Source: Apostichopus japonicus (taxonomy: Eukaryota > Echinodermata > Holothuroidea > Aspidochirotida > Stichopodidae). From it: a DNA stretch of 64,000 nucleotides. The stretch covers positions 24,840,077-24,904,076 of the forward strand of contig NC_092582.1 in assembly GCF_037975245.1 (NCBI RefSeq), written 5' to 3'. Shown here piece by piece: positions 22,946 to 34,037 of the stretch (position 1 is the first letter of the stretch; every line of letters begins with the position of its first letter). Below the pieces are notes generated by a model. The model saw only the letters and a program-made list of their open reading frames with translations. It was not told the origin of the DNA and did not search any database. A program made the translations under genes and the position numbers.

Positions 22946-23804
22946 GTCATTTTTATCTCGCCATAAAAATGACGTCATTGTCATTATTAACTTACGATAT
23001 CCTAAGAAATTCTGACTTTAATGTCAGAGTTGAGGTTTGGAGAGACTCTTTCTAGAGTGATATCAACCAATATCAGCTTATTGTTTGTAAATAACTGTCG
23101 ATTTTTTGGAGAGAAATTTTACTTATAGTGATTCATAAACTTACTAGGCCTATATACGTTACATTAATATCCAACAGTCACGTGCAACATAGGAAAAGCT
23201 GTGAAACGCGGGACAGAACAGCTTTTTTATACAATCCCACATTGCTCTGCCAAATCTATAGAAACAATTAGTTTTAATCAAAATCATCGATCAATTGATT
23301 CGATTCGGACATTCTTCTAAAGTTTTCACAGTATGAGTGTCAATGAGCGACTATCTGAACCATATACTAGTCCGATGAATTCTATGCTAACAAATTGTTA
23401 TTAAATTACAGTATGGCGTACACGAATCCACAGCAGGAACTGTCTTTCCTTGAAATCTGGAGAGAAAAAGCTAAACCATCAGCGATTATTCAATTCTTTT
23501 AAATTGAGTTGAATAAATAGATAACGAAAAGGTGTTACTCGCTGAGGAGACTGCCATTCGGTAAGGAGTAGTTGGTACCCCAAACTTTCCGAAAAATCAC
23601 GAAAAATCTGTAAAGAGATAAAAACAAAAATGTGAGACTGATTTATGAGGGTCAAACATCACTTGCAAGAACTTCTTTCTACCCGTATTCACACGGACAA
23701 CTGGGAGAATTCCCCTCCCCCAGCTATTACGTAACAAATTACAGTATTTAATTTTAGGTCTACGTTTAGGGCTAAAGGTCATTTCTTCCAGGATGATTTG
23801 AAAT
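22946..23804. other. Sequence 3' of the minus-strand MIF-like gene
   Basis: Mostly unique. An ATTAAA-type word on the minus strand (23747-23752) about 55 bases past the MIF-like stop may be its poly(A) signal. A clean 29-codon plus frame starts at the ATG near 23413 but has no recognisable motif. Confidence 0.35.
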
Positions 23805-23859
23805 TCAGTTGTAGTATGTGAATATCATGCCAAATTTTTGATTTTTGTGGAACAACACC
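23805..23859 (-). CDS. Minus-strand MIF-like exon 3 (tentative)
   Basis: The acceptor is CGTATTTATTCAG. One base completes Arg, 17 codons follow, then TGA. Chosen because phase, length and the FGMIFTYY end suit a MIF C-terminus; other acceptors in the 0.5 kb intron cannot be excluded. Confidence 0.5.
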
Positions 23860-24965
23860 CTGAATAAATACGGCAGCTCTTTAAACAACATAATTTTGAA
23901 ACGTATACAGTTTGGAGTTTTGACGTGATCGTCCTTTTTCTCAAATTATAAGTAGTCTGTTGAAGAAGTGACTTCAGCTCGTTATGGAGTAGGCGTTTCT
24001 CATCTCTATGACTTTTTAATGAGAAAACCATTTAAACTCTCTCATGGCTGCCTGGTTAATTTGGTTAATAAGGGAGTTAAAATCTAAGCTAAAAGGTTTG
24101 GCACGTTAACTCAAGGAGGCTCTAATTCTTTTATAATCCTTTACAAGACAACAAAATGGTACCAGGCAGGAAAAGCGTATATAATATGAGGTAAAATATA
24201 AGTAATAAAAAACTTCCATTCTTACGTCTAACTTAAAATATGGCATAATCAAAGATAAAGTAGAAATAACTGCCAAACCATAATTTGACGGCCTCTTTTA
24301 GCATAATTTTCTCAATTAAATTAAACTGCGATTTAAGTATAAATCAATCTCACCTTTCCTCTGGCACTGACGTTTCTTTAGAAATAAACTGACTGATTTG
24401 TTTATGTAACTTCCTTGTGTACGCTTCGTCTTCTAACTTTTCGAATCCAAATACTTCTAAATAACCACACGGCGAAGAAGAACAGTCCCGGAACAAGCGG
24501 AGATCAGGTCGTATCCACACAGTAACCTTGAAGAGAAAAATAAACTTTTTTTTTTTATAAAAGATGTTCACAACCACCTCGACGACGTTAAAAATTCTAG
24601 CCACAGTGGCTATTTTAACATTCATCTTACCACAGGTTTACAAGACTTATGAGAAGAACTTTTCCTAACGTTAGTGCATATTATTTTAACTGTTAACTGA
24701 AACATTTAAAAATATGTTAGATATTTTATATGGGGGCAATCTGATATGAAAATAAATATAGGCACCACTATACACACTGCTGCCATACAGGATCTCGCTT
24801 AAAACAAATATTTCTCTTGGTGAAAAATATAAACTTATCCCTAAACACATTATGCATTACCTCATGATCAATGTTAAACCATTCCTGAATATTTCTCACG
24901 AATTTCTTGTGAAAGTTCTCGTTGAACACGTCTGAACCGGCGCTGGTATGGACAACGCACCTCAT
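23805..24965 (-). CDS. MIF/DDT-family protein lacking the catalytic proline, three exons, about 110 aa
   Basis: Exons are 24965-24861 (35 codons), 24526-24354 (173 bases) and, less surely, 23859-23805 (55 bases). Intron phases are 0 and 2, and exon 2 has the 173-base length remembered for human MIF. Exon 1 starts MRCVVHTSAG where the plus-strand neighbour has [10 protein letters not shown], so Pro2 (Pro1 of the mature protein, the tautomerase base) is missing. Exon 2 begins VTVWIRPDLRLF and keeps an SSSPC word like the SSEPC of MIF. The proposed exon 3 encodes VLFHKNQKFGMIFTYYN and a stop; its end is compatible with the C-terminal strand of the family. The product should fold as a MIF trimer subunit but is predicted tautomerase-dead. 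Function in this animal is unknown. Confidence 0.72.
24354..24526 (-). CDS. Minus-strand MIF-like exon 2
   Basis: The acceptor is a T-rich tract ending TCTCTTCAAG and the donor is GAAAG|GTGAG. 173 bases equal 57 codons plus two. Residues VTVWIRPD, SSSPCGYLEVFG and the amphipathic helix YTRKLHKQISQFISK follow MIF order. Confidence 0.8.
24861..24965 (-). CDS. Minus-strand MIF-like exon 1
   Basis: The ATG is at 24965; 35 codons end at donor GAG|GTAATG, phase 0. The first strand CVVHT is shared with the neighbour; Arg follows Met directly. Confidence 0.75.
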
Positions 24966-26375
24966 TTTGTGAAATATTCAACGTCTTCCCCTAATTTTCT
25001 AGTACAATACAATTTTATTTTAAGTGTATGTGATCCAGTTGTCTTTCTCTGGTAATTCTTCTCTAAGCAGTAGATAATATTCAATTTTTAGAATCAAGAG
25101 AATCGATTTTCCTTTATTTACCAAACTCCTCCATATGGTTCCCATTACTATACCCTCAACTGTGTATATATACGATGACGTTTATGATAACTGTCAGGAA
25201 TTAGGAATTCTATATTACGAAAAGTGCACCATACGCTCAAGAGTAATAAATTATGCCATCAAAACTGATCTTTCTATTGTTTTCAAAGTTGAAACTTGTA
25301 CCATTTGTTAATTACTAACTTATTATATTAAAGTCACATATGATATTCTACAATTACAATTTACGCATGGTTAAAATGATTACTTGATAAAGAGAAAACT
25401 GCTCCAATTCTTGTCTTCCTGATATTTTGATACTATGTTTCTTGTACTTTGGCATTACCTGTTATGAGGTTACAACCAAACTTGTATCACACAAGGTTTA
25501 ATAAAGAGACATTAACGTCTTAATATGTTTTTCACTTTTGAGATTTTAAACTTGATAATCGATATTGTCCTGATGTTTTGTCATAAATGAACACAACCAA
25601 TACGGAGGAGGGGGGGGGGGTCTTTCAAGGTCACGTGGACAACTAAACATCTTAATGACATTCAACAATATTTGTCCTTGATAAGTTTGCAATACTTTGT
25701 AATACCCAACTTTGTAAACTGATCTGTTTTAACTTCAAAAGTGAAAAATGGCATTAACAATATTTTGTATAATAGTCTAAAACCGTATCATTGTTTTTTA
25801 ACCTTCAATCATCCATTAGCAATACAAACTTTACTCATATCGTTCACCGATAAACATACAGTTGAATAAAATTGATAAAAACAGGAGGAAAATGTATTTG
25901 TCTTTCTTCAATATAACTTTTCTATAGTTAACCCAAATAAATTTTGGTTCGAATATATCATTTTTGAGACAGGCCTATATTAGTCAGTTTGCTAAGTACC
26001 CTTTGATCAAACTCATGAAAGAAAAAGATGTTTAGCTAAACTACCTGCAAGTTTATCGACGCATCCTCGGAACTAAATACTGTTCAGAAGACGTGTAAGC
26101 ATTATGTACTAAACACAGCTGTATTGTAAACACAGCTGTATTGGGATAATATGGAAAACACTTGACCCCCCCCCCCCGGAAGGAAAGGGAAACATAAAAT
26201 AAAATTGCAGGTCTACCAGTTATTACGATATGAAGCTGTAATTTCTGCACCAGATATGAATATCGACGTTGAGATTAGATTGATAACACGCAAAACCTGA
26301 CCATACTAATAGCTGTTTTTCACACGACAACGGTTCAGAGACTGACGGAATTTCAACTGATATTTTGAATTCAAA
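24966..26375. promoter_or_regulatory. Divergent intergenic region between the two MIF-family genes
   Basis: 1,410 bases separate the two start codons, which face away from each other, so both promoters should lie here. No TATA or initiator could be assigned with confidence. A G-run (25609-25620) and a C-run (26167-26177) are the only striking low-complexity tracts. Confidence 0.45.
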
Positions 26376-26483
26376 ATGCCGCTCTGTGTTGTCCACACCA
26401 ACAAAGCTTCCGAGACGATCTCAGATTCAACGATCAAAAAGTTATGTCAGTTGGTCGCAGAAGCTTTGGGAAGTAACGTCAGT
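26376..26483 (+). CDS. mif: mif exon 1
   Basis: 36 codons from ATG to donor GTCAGT|GTAAGA, phase 0. It encodes the first beta strand with Pro2 and helix 1 ([13 protein letters not shown]). Confidence 0.85.
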
Positions 26484-26740
26484 GTAAGAGTAACAATCTG
26501 TTCAATTCTTTTTGTACGTGTTGAATGTAAGTTCGACTGGGCTGGTGGTGTGTATTCTAAGGCCATATACTGCAGTAGATTATGCGCTAGGTTAGACTAA
26601 ACAGTAGGTTTGACTAGACTTACTTGGTCTATAGGCTTGACTAGGCTATACTTGACTAGCTTAGCCCAGCCTATACTTTGACCTATTTTTTTTTTAATTT
26701 TCTTGATTTTCAAACTCATTACCGTTTCAGCGTTACATTT

Positions 26741-26799
<59 letters not shown>

Positions 26800-29112
26800 A
26801 TATATATATATATATATATATATAATAATATATATATATATTAATATATATATATATATAATAATATATATATATATATATATATATTAATATATATATA
26901 TATCAATATATATATCAATATATATATCAATATATATCTATATATTTTATTAACAAAAGTCTGTTCAAATAACTCTTTCGAGATCTGGCATTAGGAATCA
27001 CAAATGATTTTCGAGTTGATTAGCATCATGTTTGATCTCTAGAATAAGGCAAAATATGTCATCAAAAACAGAACTAGTATTGCTCGATACAGGTGTCAAA
27101 CGCCTACAGTGAAATTACGACCTACCGAACATACAATCAGCGTCCATAGCCTAGTGGTTAGGGTGTACGCATATAAAGCGAGAGGCCTGGGTTCGAATCC
27201 CTGTGGAGGCTGGAAGTTTGTTTTTTACACTGATCTCTAATTTGCAACTCATTATAATTCCAATTCCTGTCGTCGCACTGAGCGTTACTATCGCTGCTGA
27301 CAAGTTTAATCGTGTCAGCAGCGAAAGTTTGTTGATAATGTTAGGGCGCCCTCAGCTGGAAGACACACCAGTTTCTGAGTGAATCTATAGTTTGATTTTC
27401 AGTCGTAATACTGGTGATGGGTAACTTTACTATTCGATAACACTTTTGTAACTATAATTCGCGACACTGACACCAATGTTCTGGTACAACGTCCCTAATG
27501 ATACAACTCATGCAGCCGATTGTGCCAATACGTATTGTATATCTTAATCAAAAGCGTGCTGTCAGAAATATTTGTAATGTTCATTTTCATTGAACATTCT
27601 TCTCCCATATTTAGGGAATTAAATGTGCTCCCATATCTAATCTCTTTAAAATTCAATTAGGCATGTTTGTTTATAACTTTACAATGGGCTTCTTTCGACT
27701 ATTTATAGTTCATTCTTTAGTAGATATTCTAGTCTGCATAATTATAATTCTCGTATCAGTAGTAACTTACTTCATATCAAGTCATCTCGTACTAAGTTAA
27801 GGCAATCCCAAATACATTGTTCAGGTGCAGTCTTGTGGAACAGTCTCCCACATTCTATTCGGTCAAACGGTTCTTTGTACTCCTTTAAGTGTGCACTCCA
27901 TTATTATCTTTTAAACTCTCAACCCAATTAATTATCTTCTTAATATACCATAAACTGTTGTTATATTGAACTTTTTTTCTTTTTTTTAATTTAATTATCT
28001 TCTTTGTTTAGTAATTGCTTATACATGATTAAACATGTCATTAATATTTATTGTATACGGGAGCCAAACCAGAAAAGCTATGCTTATTTCTGATTTCCTC
28101 TACCATTCATATACTGTATTGCTTTATTTCGATTTCTTTATTATTTGACTTTCACATCATGTGTAATTGTATTGTATGTATATTTTTGTTTTTGAATCGA
28201 ACCAAATCAAATTAACAGTTGATTATAAACGTGACGAAAGTTGAACTATTTGCAGTGACATATTGATCTGTATGGTATATTGTTTGTTTCCTCCTCAGAG
28301 TGTTACCGTGGAGATGAGAAGTGGGAAGTTGATGTGTCGGGCGGGAGATCCAAGCAAATCTTGGGGGTTCTTCGAATTGCATGGCACCAACAACTTTCTT
28401 GATCCAAAGGACACCCTTGCTGTCGGTAACAAAATGTTTGAATTCGGTGTGAACGAGTTGGACATACCTAGAAATTGGTAAGGACTAGAAAGCAAAATGT
28501 ATGAGCAGGAAACTGGTTTGTTGCCATTGAACAATACCAAATACCTTTATTATAAATTAAATTTAATAATCATAAACAAAAACCCTAAAAATCTAAAAAT
28601 CTCGAGTCGCTTTCTCCCCCGTATCCCTATTCATACACCATCCCGACCCCACTCCTCTTCAAGGGAGGGAGTATGAAAGACGCCCGTCTCTCCCTATCCA
28701 TCCCCCCTCCCCCCCCCCCGCCACCATTCCTCTTCAAGGGAGGGAGTACTATAGACGTCCGTCTCTCCCTAACCATTCACCCCCCCCCCCCTCCTCACTC
28801 CTTACAAGGGTGGGAGTAAATAGACGCGTACATGTGTGCCTAAATTATTGCCCCTTTATAAGGTACTGGAACACCCATATAGACTCCCCATGAAACTCGT
28901 TCTCTGTTAATATATTTGCCAGTTGTATAGTTACAATATAACAGTTTTCATTTTATACGCGCTCTCTTATTTTCTCTGTCAACAGCCTCTTCGTCTTGAT
29001 GCACGAACACGACGCAAAGCATGTCGGGATACGTGGCAACCAGTTTCTCGTTGACCTACCACACTATTCAAACTATGTGAAACCAGATTATCACAAAGAC
29101 TTACGAAAATAG
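26376..29112 (+). CDS. mif: MIF (macrophage migration inhibitory factor) family protein, three exons, about 137 aa
   Basis: Exons are 26376-26483 (36 codons), 28299-28477 (59 codons plus two bases) and 28986-29112. Introns are GTAAGA...CTCCTCAG and GTAAGG...TCAACAG, phases 0 and 2 as remembered for vertebrate MIF. The protein starts MPLCVVHTN; Pro2 becomes the N-terminal catalytic base once Met is removed, so keto-enol tautomerase activity is possible. Exon 2 starts [12 protein letters not shown]. Exon 3 carries a stretch ending HVGIRGNQF that lines up with the VGWNNSTF end of MIF. A further 18 or so residues ([21 protein letters not shown] region) extend past the usual 115-residue end. The MIF active-site Lys appears replaced by Ser and the CXXC motif is absent. 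MIF-family proteins lack a signal peptide and are cytosolic or secreted non-classically. Whether this is MIF or DDT by descent is open. Intron 1 holds a SINE. Confidence 0.85.
26740..26945. repeat. (TA)n microsatellite with TCAATA/TAATAA interruptions
   Basis: Found in mif intron 1. The sequence before it (TTGATTTTCAAACTCATTAC, 26702-26721) matches the 3' region of the SINE near 12700, so this is probably the tail of a truncated SINE copy. Confidence 0.85.
27050..27260 (+). mobile_element. tRNA-derived SINE, copy 2
   Basis: Same order as the 12500-12722 copy: AAAACAGAACTAGTATTG, TCCATAGCCTAGTGGTTAGG (box A), GGTTCGAATCCCTGTGGAGG (box B and 3' stem), then an ACTCATTA segment. The anticodon stem is degraded. 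It sits in mif intron 1. Confidence 0.72.
28299..28477 (+). CDS. mif: mif exon 2
   Basis: The acceptor is TTTCCTCCTCAG and the donor AATTG|GTAAGG. 59 codons plus two bases, phase 0 to 2, two codons longer than the usual 173-base exon. Confidence 0.88.
28605..28825. repeat. C/G-rich imperfect tandem repeat, about three units
   Basis: Repeated CTCCTCTTCAAGGGAGGGAG, GACGCCCGTCTCTCCCTA and poly-C blocks in mif intron 2. CTCCCT/AGGGAG words allow local hairpins. Confidence 0.7.
28986..29112 (+). CDS. mif: mif exon 3
   Basis: The acceptor is TTCTCTGTCAACAG. One base completes Cys, 41 codons follow, then TAG. The last 18-20 residues are extra compared with vertebrate MIF. Confidence 0.82.
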
Positions 29113-29219
29113 GCAACTTCAGTCAAACCCACCCGCCTTAACAGCATTGTAGGCCCCATGGACAAGATTATGTACTGTGCCGGTCCTTATACAACCCCTA
29201 CCCAGGTCGCTCGCTATGT

Positions 29220-29225
29220 AATAAA
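29220..29225 (+). terminator. Candidate polyadenylation signal of mif
   Basis: AATAAA about 108 bases after the mif stop codon, on the coding strand. It is the first canonical hexamer after the stop that I see. Confidence 0.45.
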
Positions 29226-29229
29226 TTCA

Positions 29230-30234
29230 AAATTAATCAAATTCAGAATAGCGCTGGTACAAGTCTGCTTATACATGTTGAGTCTTGTTATTTCACTGAC
29301 AACAGTGTGCTTTCTTCACTTTATTCCTTCGATACTAATTATGTTATATATTAAATCAGTAAGTTGTGATACCCATTAATTATCCGCGTGGTTCATTAAT
29401 CTTAGGCCTTGGGCAACTAACTATCCATAGTGTCTATTGTGTTAAGACGGGCCTAGTACAGCCCAAGTCTCTATGATGAATATTTTATCCAATTTCAATA
29501 CCAAAATCGCTTCACATTTCTTAACTAATGGGCACTGAGCATGCAGCAAATTTACATTGGTTTTAGGTGCGTGTGTGTGTATCGGTGTGTTTGGTTTTGT
29601 TTGTTGATATTGATATTTTTCTCGCTTTTGATTATTTTATTTTTTCTTGAGTGTTTTGTTTTGTGTGTGTTCAAAACTTGTGTAACAAGTTGATTGTTTC
29701 TATATGCGTCATTATGAATAACTATAATTTGTGATTGTAATATTATTGCGTATAGGTTGGTCCTAATAACGCAAAAGCATATATAGTTAAAAACCAACGT
29801 ATAATACATGCTTTGAACTCATACGCGCACACACACGCACAATCAATGAACTGCTAATAATTAGCGAGATTTTAACCGTTAAACCGTCAAGAAACTTTTC
29901 TCAAGTTGTGTTTATTACTATTAAAAGTTAAGTTTGTTTACTTTTAGTTTGAAGTCATAACAACTTTCGCCTAATCTCATTGTTCTTACTACAATCTGTT
30001 TTTTGGAATAAAGTAAACGATAAGATGCAAAAGCATTGTTTCTAAAGCTTTTCTAGTTTGAGATATTCACCTTTAAACAATGCTAATACCTCTGGAACGC
30101 TCCTTTAAGGTTACAGTGACGGCGACAACGTGCTCCTGAGTACATACCTTTATGTTACAGTTTGTTTACTGTTTTTATTATAAATTATAAAACTTGAACC
30201 AAAACATGTTCTTTAAAGTTGTTTTGAGCGAAAG
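29230..30234. other. Unannotated sequence 3' of mif
   Basis: AT-rich with GTGTGT-type stretches (29568-29590, 29660-29670). The 85-codon minus frame at 29552-29809 is low-complexity (Asn/Lys/Ile/His). No exon seen. Confidence 0.4.
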
Positions 30235-30949
30235 CAGGGGCGGCGATCTGTTTCAAATTTGGGGGGGGGGGGGGGGCATTTGCTTGGATGCAGGCGAATT
30301 ACTTTCAAAGCGGAGCGCCACCATTGGTTGGCGCGCAGCGTACAAGAAAATTTCTTGTTTTGAAACCCCCCAGATCACCGGAAGCGGCACTTCTCGGGCT
30401 TGAAATGACCAACCAGATGTACACTTTTTGCCTGAGAACCAAGTATTTCCTAATAGTTTTTTTTTTCCATCCATAACCTTTTTGAAGATTGTCAACCCGG
30501 CACACATCATATTCGACCTGATCGCATCTCCTGTGGGTCTTAGCTTTTGTAGGTGATTCTACGTCGCGGCCCACAATATCCGTCAGCCCCACTTTTCAAG
30601 GTTTTAAGCCCCATATCTGTTCAGAATTTGAAAATTCACATTTCTCGTCAATTAACTCACCATAATGTTGTACAAAATTTCATCTATGGACAACCACTAT
30701 AGAAAAACTTGCTTCAACCCCTAACAGACCGGTCAAAATTGCACGAGTAGAGGGAAGTATGATGAAAAATGTTGGTCAAGGAATTTTCGAAAATTCAGAC
30801 ACAGTTAAATTATTGGTGTACAAATATTCAAACCTCTTATAACGGCTACTATAAAACTTCGGTATCATAGAAAATACCAAAAAAATATACTCAAGGGGGA
30901 GGGCGGTCTCCACTCTTCACCCCCCCCCCCTCCCTTGGCTACGCACCTG
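30235..30949. mobile_element. hAT-like element fragment
   Basis: The left end is CAGGGGCGGCGATCTG, followed by a G run. The right end is GGCTACGCACCTG, preceded by a C run. The inverted repeat is imperfect and no 8-bp duplication is seen. It contains a reverse copy of the 145-bp hairpin repeat. Confidence 0.45.
30296..30410 (-). repeat. Dispersed 145-bp hairpin repeat, copy 5
   Basis: Reverse orientation: AAGCGGAGCGCCACCATTGG, TTGGCGCGCAGCGTACAAG, AAACCCCCCAGATCACCGGA, GGCACTTCTCGGGCTTG. It lies just inside the G-rich end of the hAT-like fragment. Confidence 0.65.
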
Positions 30950-31199
30950 CGGTTAGATATATTGTAAGAAACAGGCCAAATGGAAACCCAGTGCACCCAT
31001 ATCGATGTGAATCATATGTATGATTGTACGTACTTACACTCATACACAAGATGCAAACCAAATTTTATTATGGATGCGTATCGTCTAGCTATTCATTTCG
31101 AGAGAAAAAAAAAAGTAAAAACTACGGTACTTTCGGTCATATATAGTAACAAATTGTGACACCTTTAGATAGTGGCCTTGCGAGGATTTGCCAAGGGGG

Positions 31200-31330
31200 G
31201 GGGGGGGAGGGCAAAGCTTGTACCCAGACTTTCTAAGCGTTGCGCCACCATAAGTTGGCGCGAAGCGCAAAAGAAAATTTTGGCCGAAAATGTCTCCCAT
31301 ATCGCTGGAAATAGCACTTCCCAGGCCTTG
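31200..31330 (-). repeat. Dispersed 145-bp hairpin repeat, copy 6
   Basis: A diverged reverse copy: CTAAGCGTTGCGCCACCATA, AGTTGGCGCGAAGCGC, AAAGAAAATTTTGG, ATAGCACTTCCCAGG. It is preceded by a G run as in copy 5. Confidence 0.6.
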
Positions 31331-31383
31331 TTGCATCTTGTTGCATCTTGTTGCATCTTGTTGCATCTGCTAAGTTGCATCTA
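31328..31383. repeat. 10-bp tandem repeat TTGTTGCATC
   Basis: About five units of TTGTTGCATC in succession, directly 3' of hairpin-repeat copy 6. Confidence 0.85.
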
Positions 31384-31385
31384 AG

Positions 31386-34000
31386 CATTTTCTATTTTAT
31401 TACTAGCGATATCATAGAAACATACAAAACATATGCTTATAAAAAATTATGCCACCAAATATTGGGGGGATATTAGATACTATATCCCCCCACCTAAAAT
31501 ATTGGGGGGACATGTCCCCCCGCCCCCCCCCCCCTCAATGATCGCCGCCCATGAGCGAAAGATCCCATTTGGATGGCATTCAACACTATTTATCCTTGGT
31601 AAATGTGTAATGCATCGTAGAATATTATTTGAGGCCATCAAGAGTTTGTTGTCCAATATTGAGTTTTTTTTTGCATCTGAGTAACTGACATAATGCGCTA
31701 TGTGTTAGACTAAGAAGTACCACCACTTTAATTGTAACAAAACTGTAACAACTAAGATGCTTTAGGTTTCGTTGAAAGGGGCAAGTCAAAGAAATCACAT
31801 CATGGTCGAGGGGAGGGGGACGGGTCATTTAATAAACTATTTTTATTAAATTTTGAGTCTTTTAATGGCAGCACATTCTGACTGTAAATGCCTTTTAGTT
31901 ACCTTCTATTTGCCTGTGAATACATCAACAAATTTCACCAAAAGTGAAAATCGCCCTCTAAAGTGAAAAAAAATCTTTTTGTTTTTTCAAAAGGAAAACA
32001 GTTTATTCATACGCTAAATCATAAAATATACAAAACCATTCGGATGGAAATGTGCTTGACTGTGCATGACTCTTTTCATCCACACTGATCGATCCACAAG
32101 AGGGCATAACCAGAGCACAGAAGCGTTTGCGTTTAGATGTACCCGTATATAAAGATTAACTCTACCTCGGTCCCACTTCATATCAACCTCGTTAAAAAAT
32201 GAAATGCACACTGTAAACGTAGTAATAAATACAGTGGTTTACGGCATATGGCACTTAATGAGGTAGAGATTGGGCATAAATTGCTACCGGTAATCCAACC
32301 GTCGGTACTGGGGCTTTGAAACAAGAGGCCCTATTGGCGCACCGGACAAAACTACGGCCTTTCTCGACATGAGGATATTGGCGCTTTCGGCACCTTAAAC
32401 CTGTAGCACATTCTACGCCACGCAGCCACGACGAGCCGGTTTCCAGACGGATAGGACCATCTTCCTTGACTAGGCCTATTCTAACCTAACGATAGCAGTA
32501 CTAAGGGCGTTTACGCCTAGCTTTCTGGCCCCCTCTTCGCATTCTTATACAATTTGTCTTCTCTTCTAACAAACTGAAACAACACGGAAGAGCAGGGAAA
32601 CGGAATCGTTCAAGATATTGTTCATTAGAGTAATTAGTCACCGATTTAACTCTCAACAAGAATTGTTCCCCTAATTACCACAGTGCTTCGAATCATGGAT
32701 GTGTTATACCGTAGTCCGACCACGCACTCTGTCAGTCAATATGTGTACCTTCCTATATCTAACTGTTGATCAAAGGAACTGGTTTGTGGAGTTAGTACAC
32801 AAGAGCTGCCGCGATGTCGTTGCCTCACGATGTTTGGTGTTTTGTAAGAATTAATTGTAAACATATATGCTTTGCACAGACATTAAAATACAAATTTGAT
32901 GTCGCGTTGTGTCGAAGAAGTTCATCAAGTCTAAGTTCCCTTCTGTCCGTTTAGGTTACTTGAACAGCATTGATCACATGCCCTGTACAATGAGTGCTTG
33001 ATAACCAAGGTGTAACCTGCAATGCGGGATACTTATAAGAAATATAAAAACAAGTGTCTATAGCAGGGTTTCCCTAACTAAATCTCAACAGTTCTACATT
33101 AAAATGGAAAAATTCACATATAAAAACCCAAGCCAATATATAGTGCCTGGCATGAATTATGAGACTATACACGGTTCACATAAATACGTTCATGACTAAA
33201 GCGTTACTTTATATGTGTTGATAGTCCATACGGTACACCCGTTTGTGCTAATGACGTTATTGTGACGAAATCCGAAAATTCTTCGTCTCCAGAGGAGAGA
33301 GATCAGAGGTAAACTAAAATAATTTGTTGTGTTCCGTGTAGGCTTATTCATCATTAATTTATCTGCAGTTTGTTGTCTGCTTCCCAAACATGACCTAATA
33401 GCCAGCAAAATGTCTCTGAAATCCTTTTCCCTGAAAGGAGAAAACAAAAACAAGGTTATGTACGGGAATTAATCTAGTCTATTTTAACCGCATCCGTAAG
33501 TTTCAATTTAACTTTCATTGAGTATTGACCGATCTCAATAGATTTAATAAATATATTTGATTGGTTCCCAATAAATTCGAAGTCAAAATATCTTACATTA
33601 AAAATGTCTGACGTCATCATACAGTCATTGTCGGACTTTAAGTAATATATTTCCATAACTCGCCGTCAGAGGCAAATCCAACTAAATAATTCTGATCAAA
33701 GGTATGTAAGATAAGACTAACATATTCAAATCTGAGCAAGATATTCAGAAGATATTACTTGATCGTTACGATAGGAGATGAATAAAGTGTGCCGGAATGT
33801 TCATAATGGTATGGGAAAGTTAGTTTGTTTACCGCTCACAATTAATTAGTGTAAAAACAACATAGCCAATATAAAGCTAAATCATTTTTATTTTTGGCCT
33901 CTTTTCCTTGGCGGCGAAACTTGGGTATTCGTTCTTTTTGCATGATGCTTTCATCCAAACTGTTGTAAGAGGGTTTACTCTTTGTGTTTCTGTTTTTCAG
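31386..34000. other. Long stretch without a confident gene
   Basis: GGGGGGA and CCCCCC tracts (31470-31535) resemble further hAT-like ends. An ATG at 32814 opens ten codons (MSLPHDVWCF) to a GTAAGA donor but no partner exon fits its phase. A minus-strand stretch after a TCTCCTTTCAG acceptor (33434 downward) reads EKDFRDILLAIRSCLG but has no matching upstream exon. Nothing was promoted to a gene. Confidence 0.4.
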
Positions 34001-34037
34001 TGGTCGGATTAATCGCATCAAGGCTAGATCAGGCAGG
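34001..34037 (+). other. Candidate 37-nt microexon
   Basis: A textbook acceptor (TTTGTGTTTCTGTTTTTCAG) and donor (AGG|GTAAGTA) enclose 37 bases. Two frames are open: GRINRIKARSGR and VGLIASRLDQAG. No neighbouring exon in a compatible phase was identified, so it may be a cryptic splice pair. Confidence 0.3.

Noticed and set aside
23413-23502. 29-codon plus frame starting MAYTNPQQEL
   Set aside because: Clean but short, no family recognised and no splice partner.
32814-32843. First exon MSLPHDVWCF ending at a GTAAGA donor
   Set aside because: Only ten codons, and the nearest candidate exon (34001-34037) is closed in the required phase.
33196-33453. Minus-strand exon after the TCTCCTTTCAG acceptor (EKDFRDILLAIRSCLG)
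   Set aside because: The acceptor is good, but no donor or phase-compatible neighbour was found and the upstream candidate exon at 33597-33656 joins out of frame.
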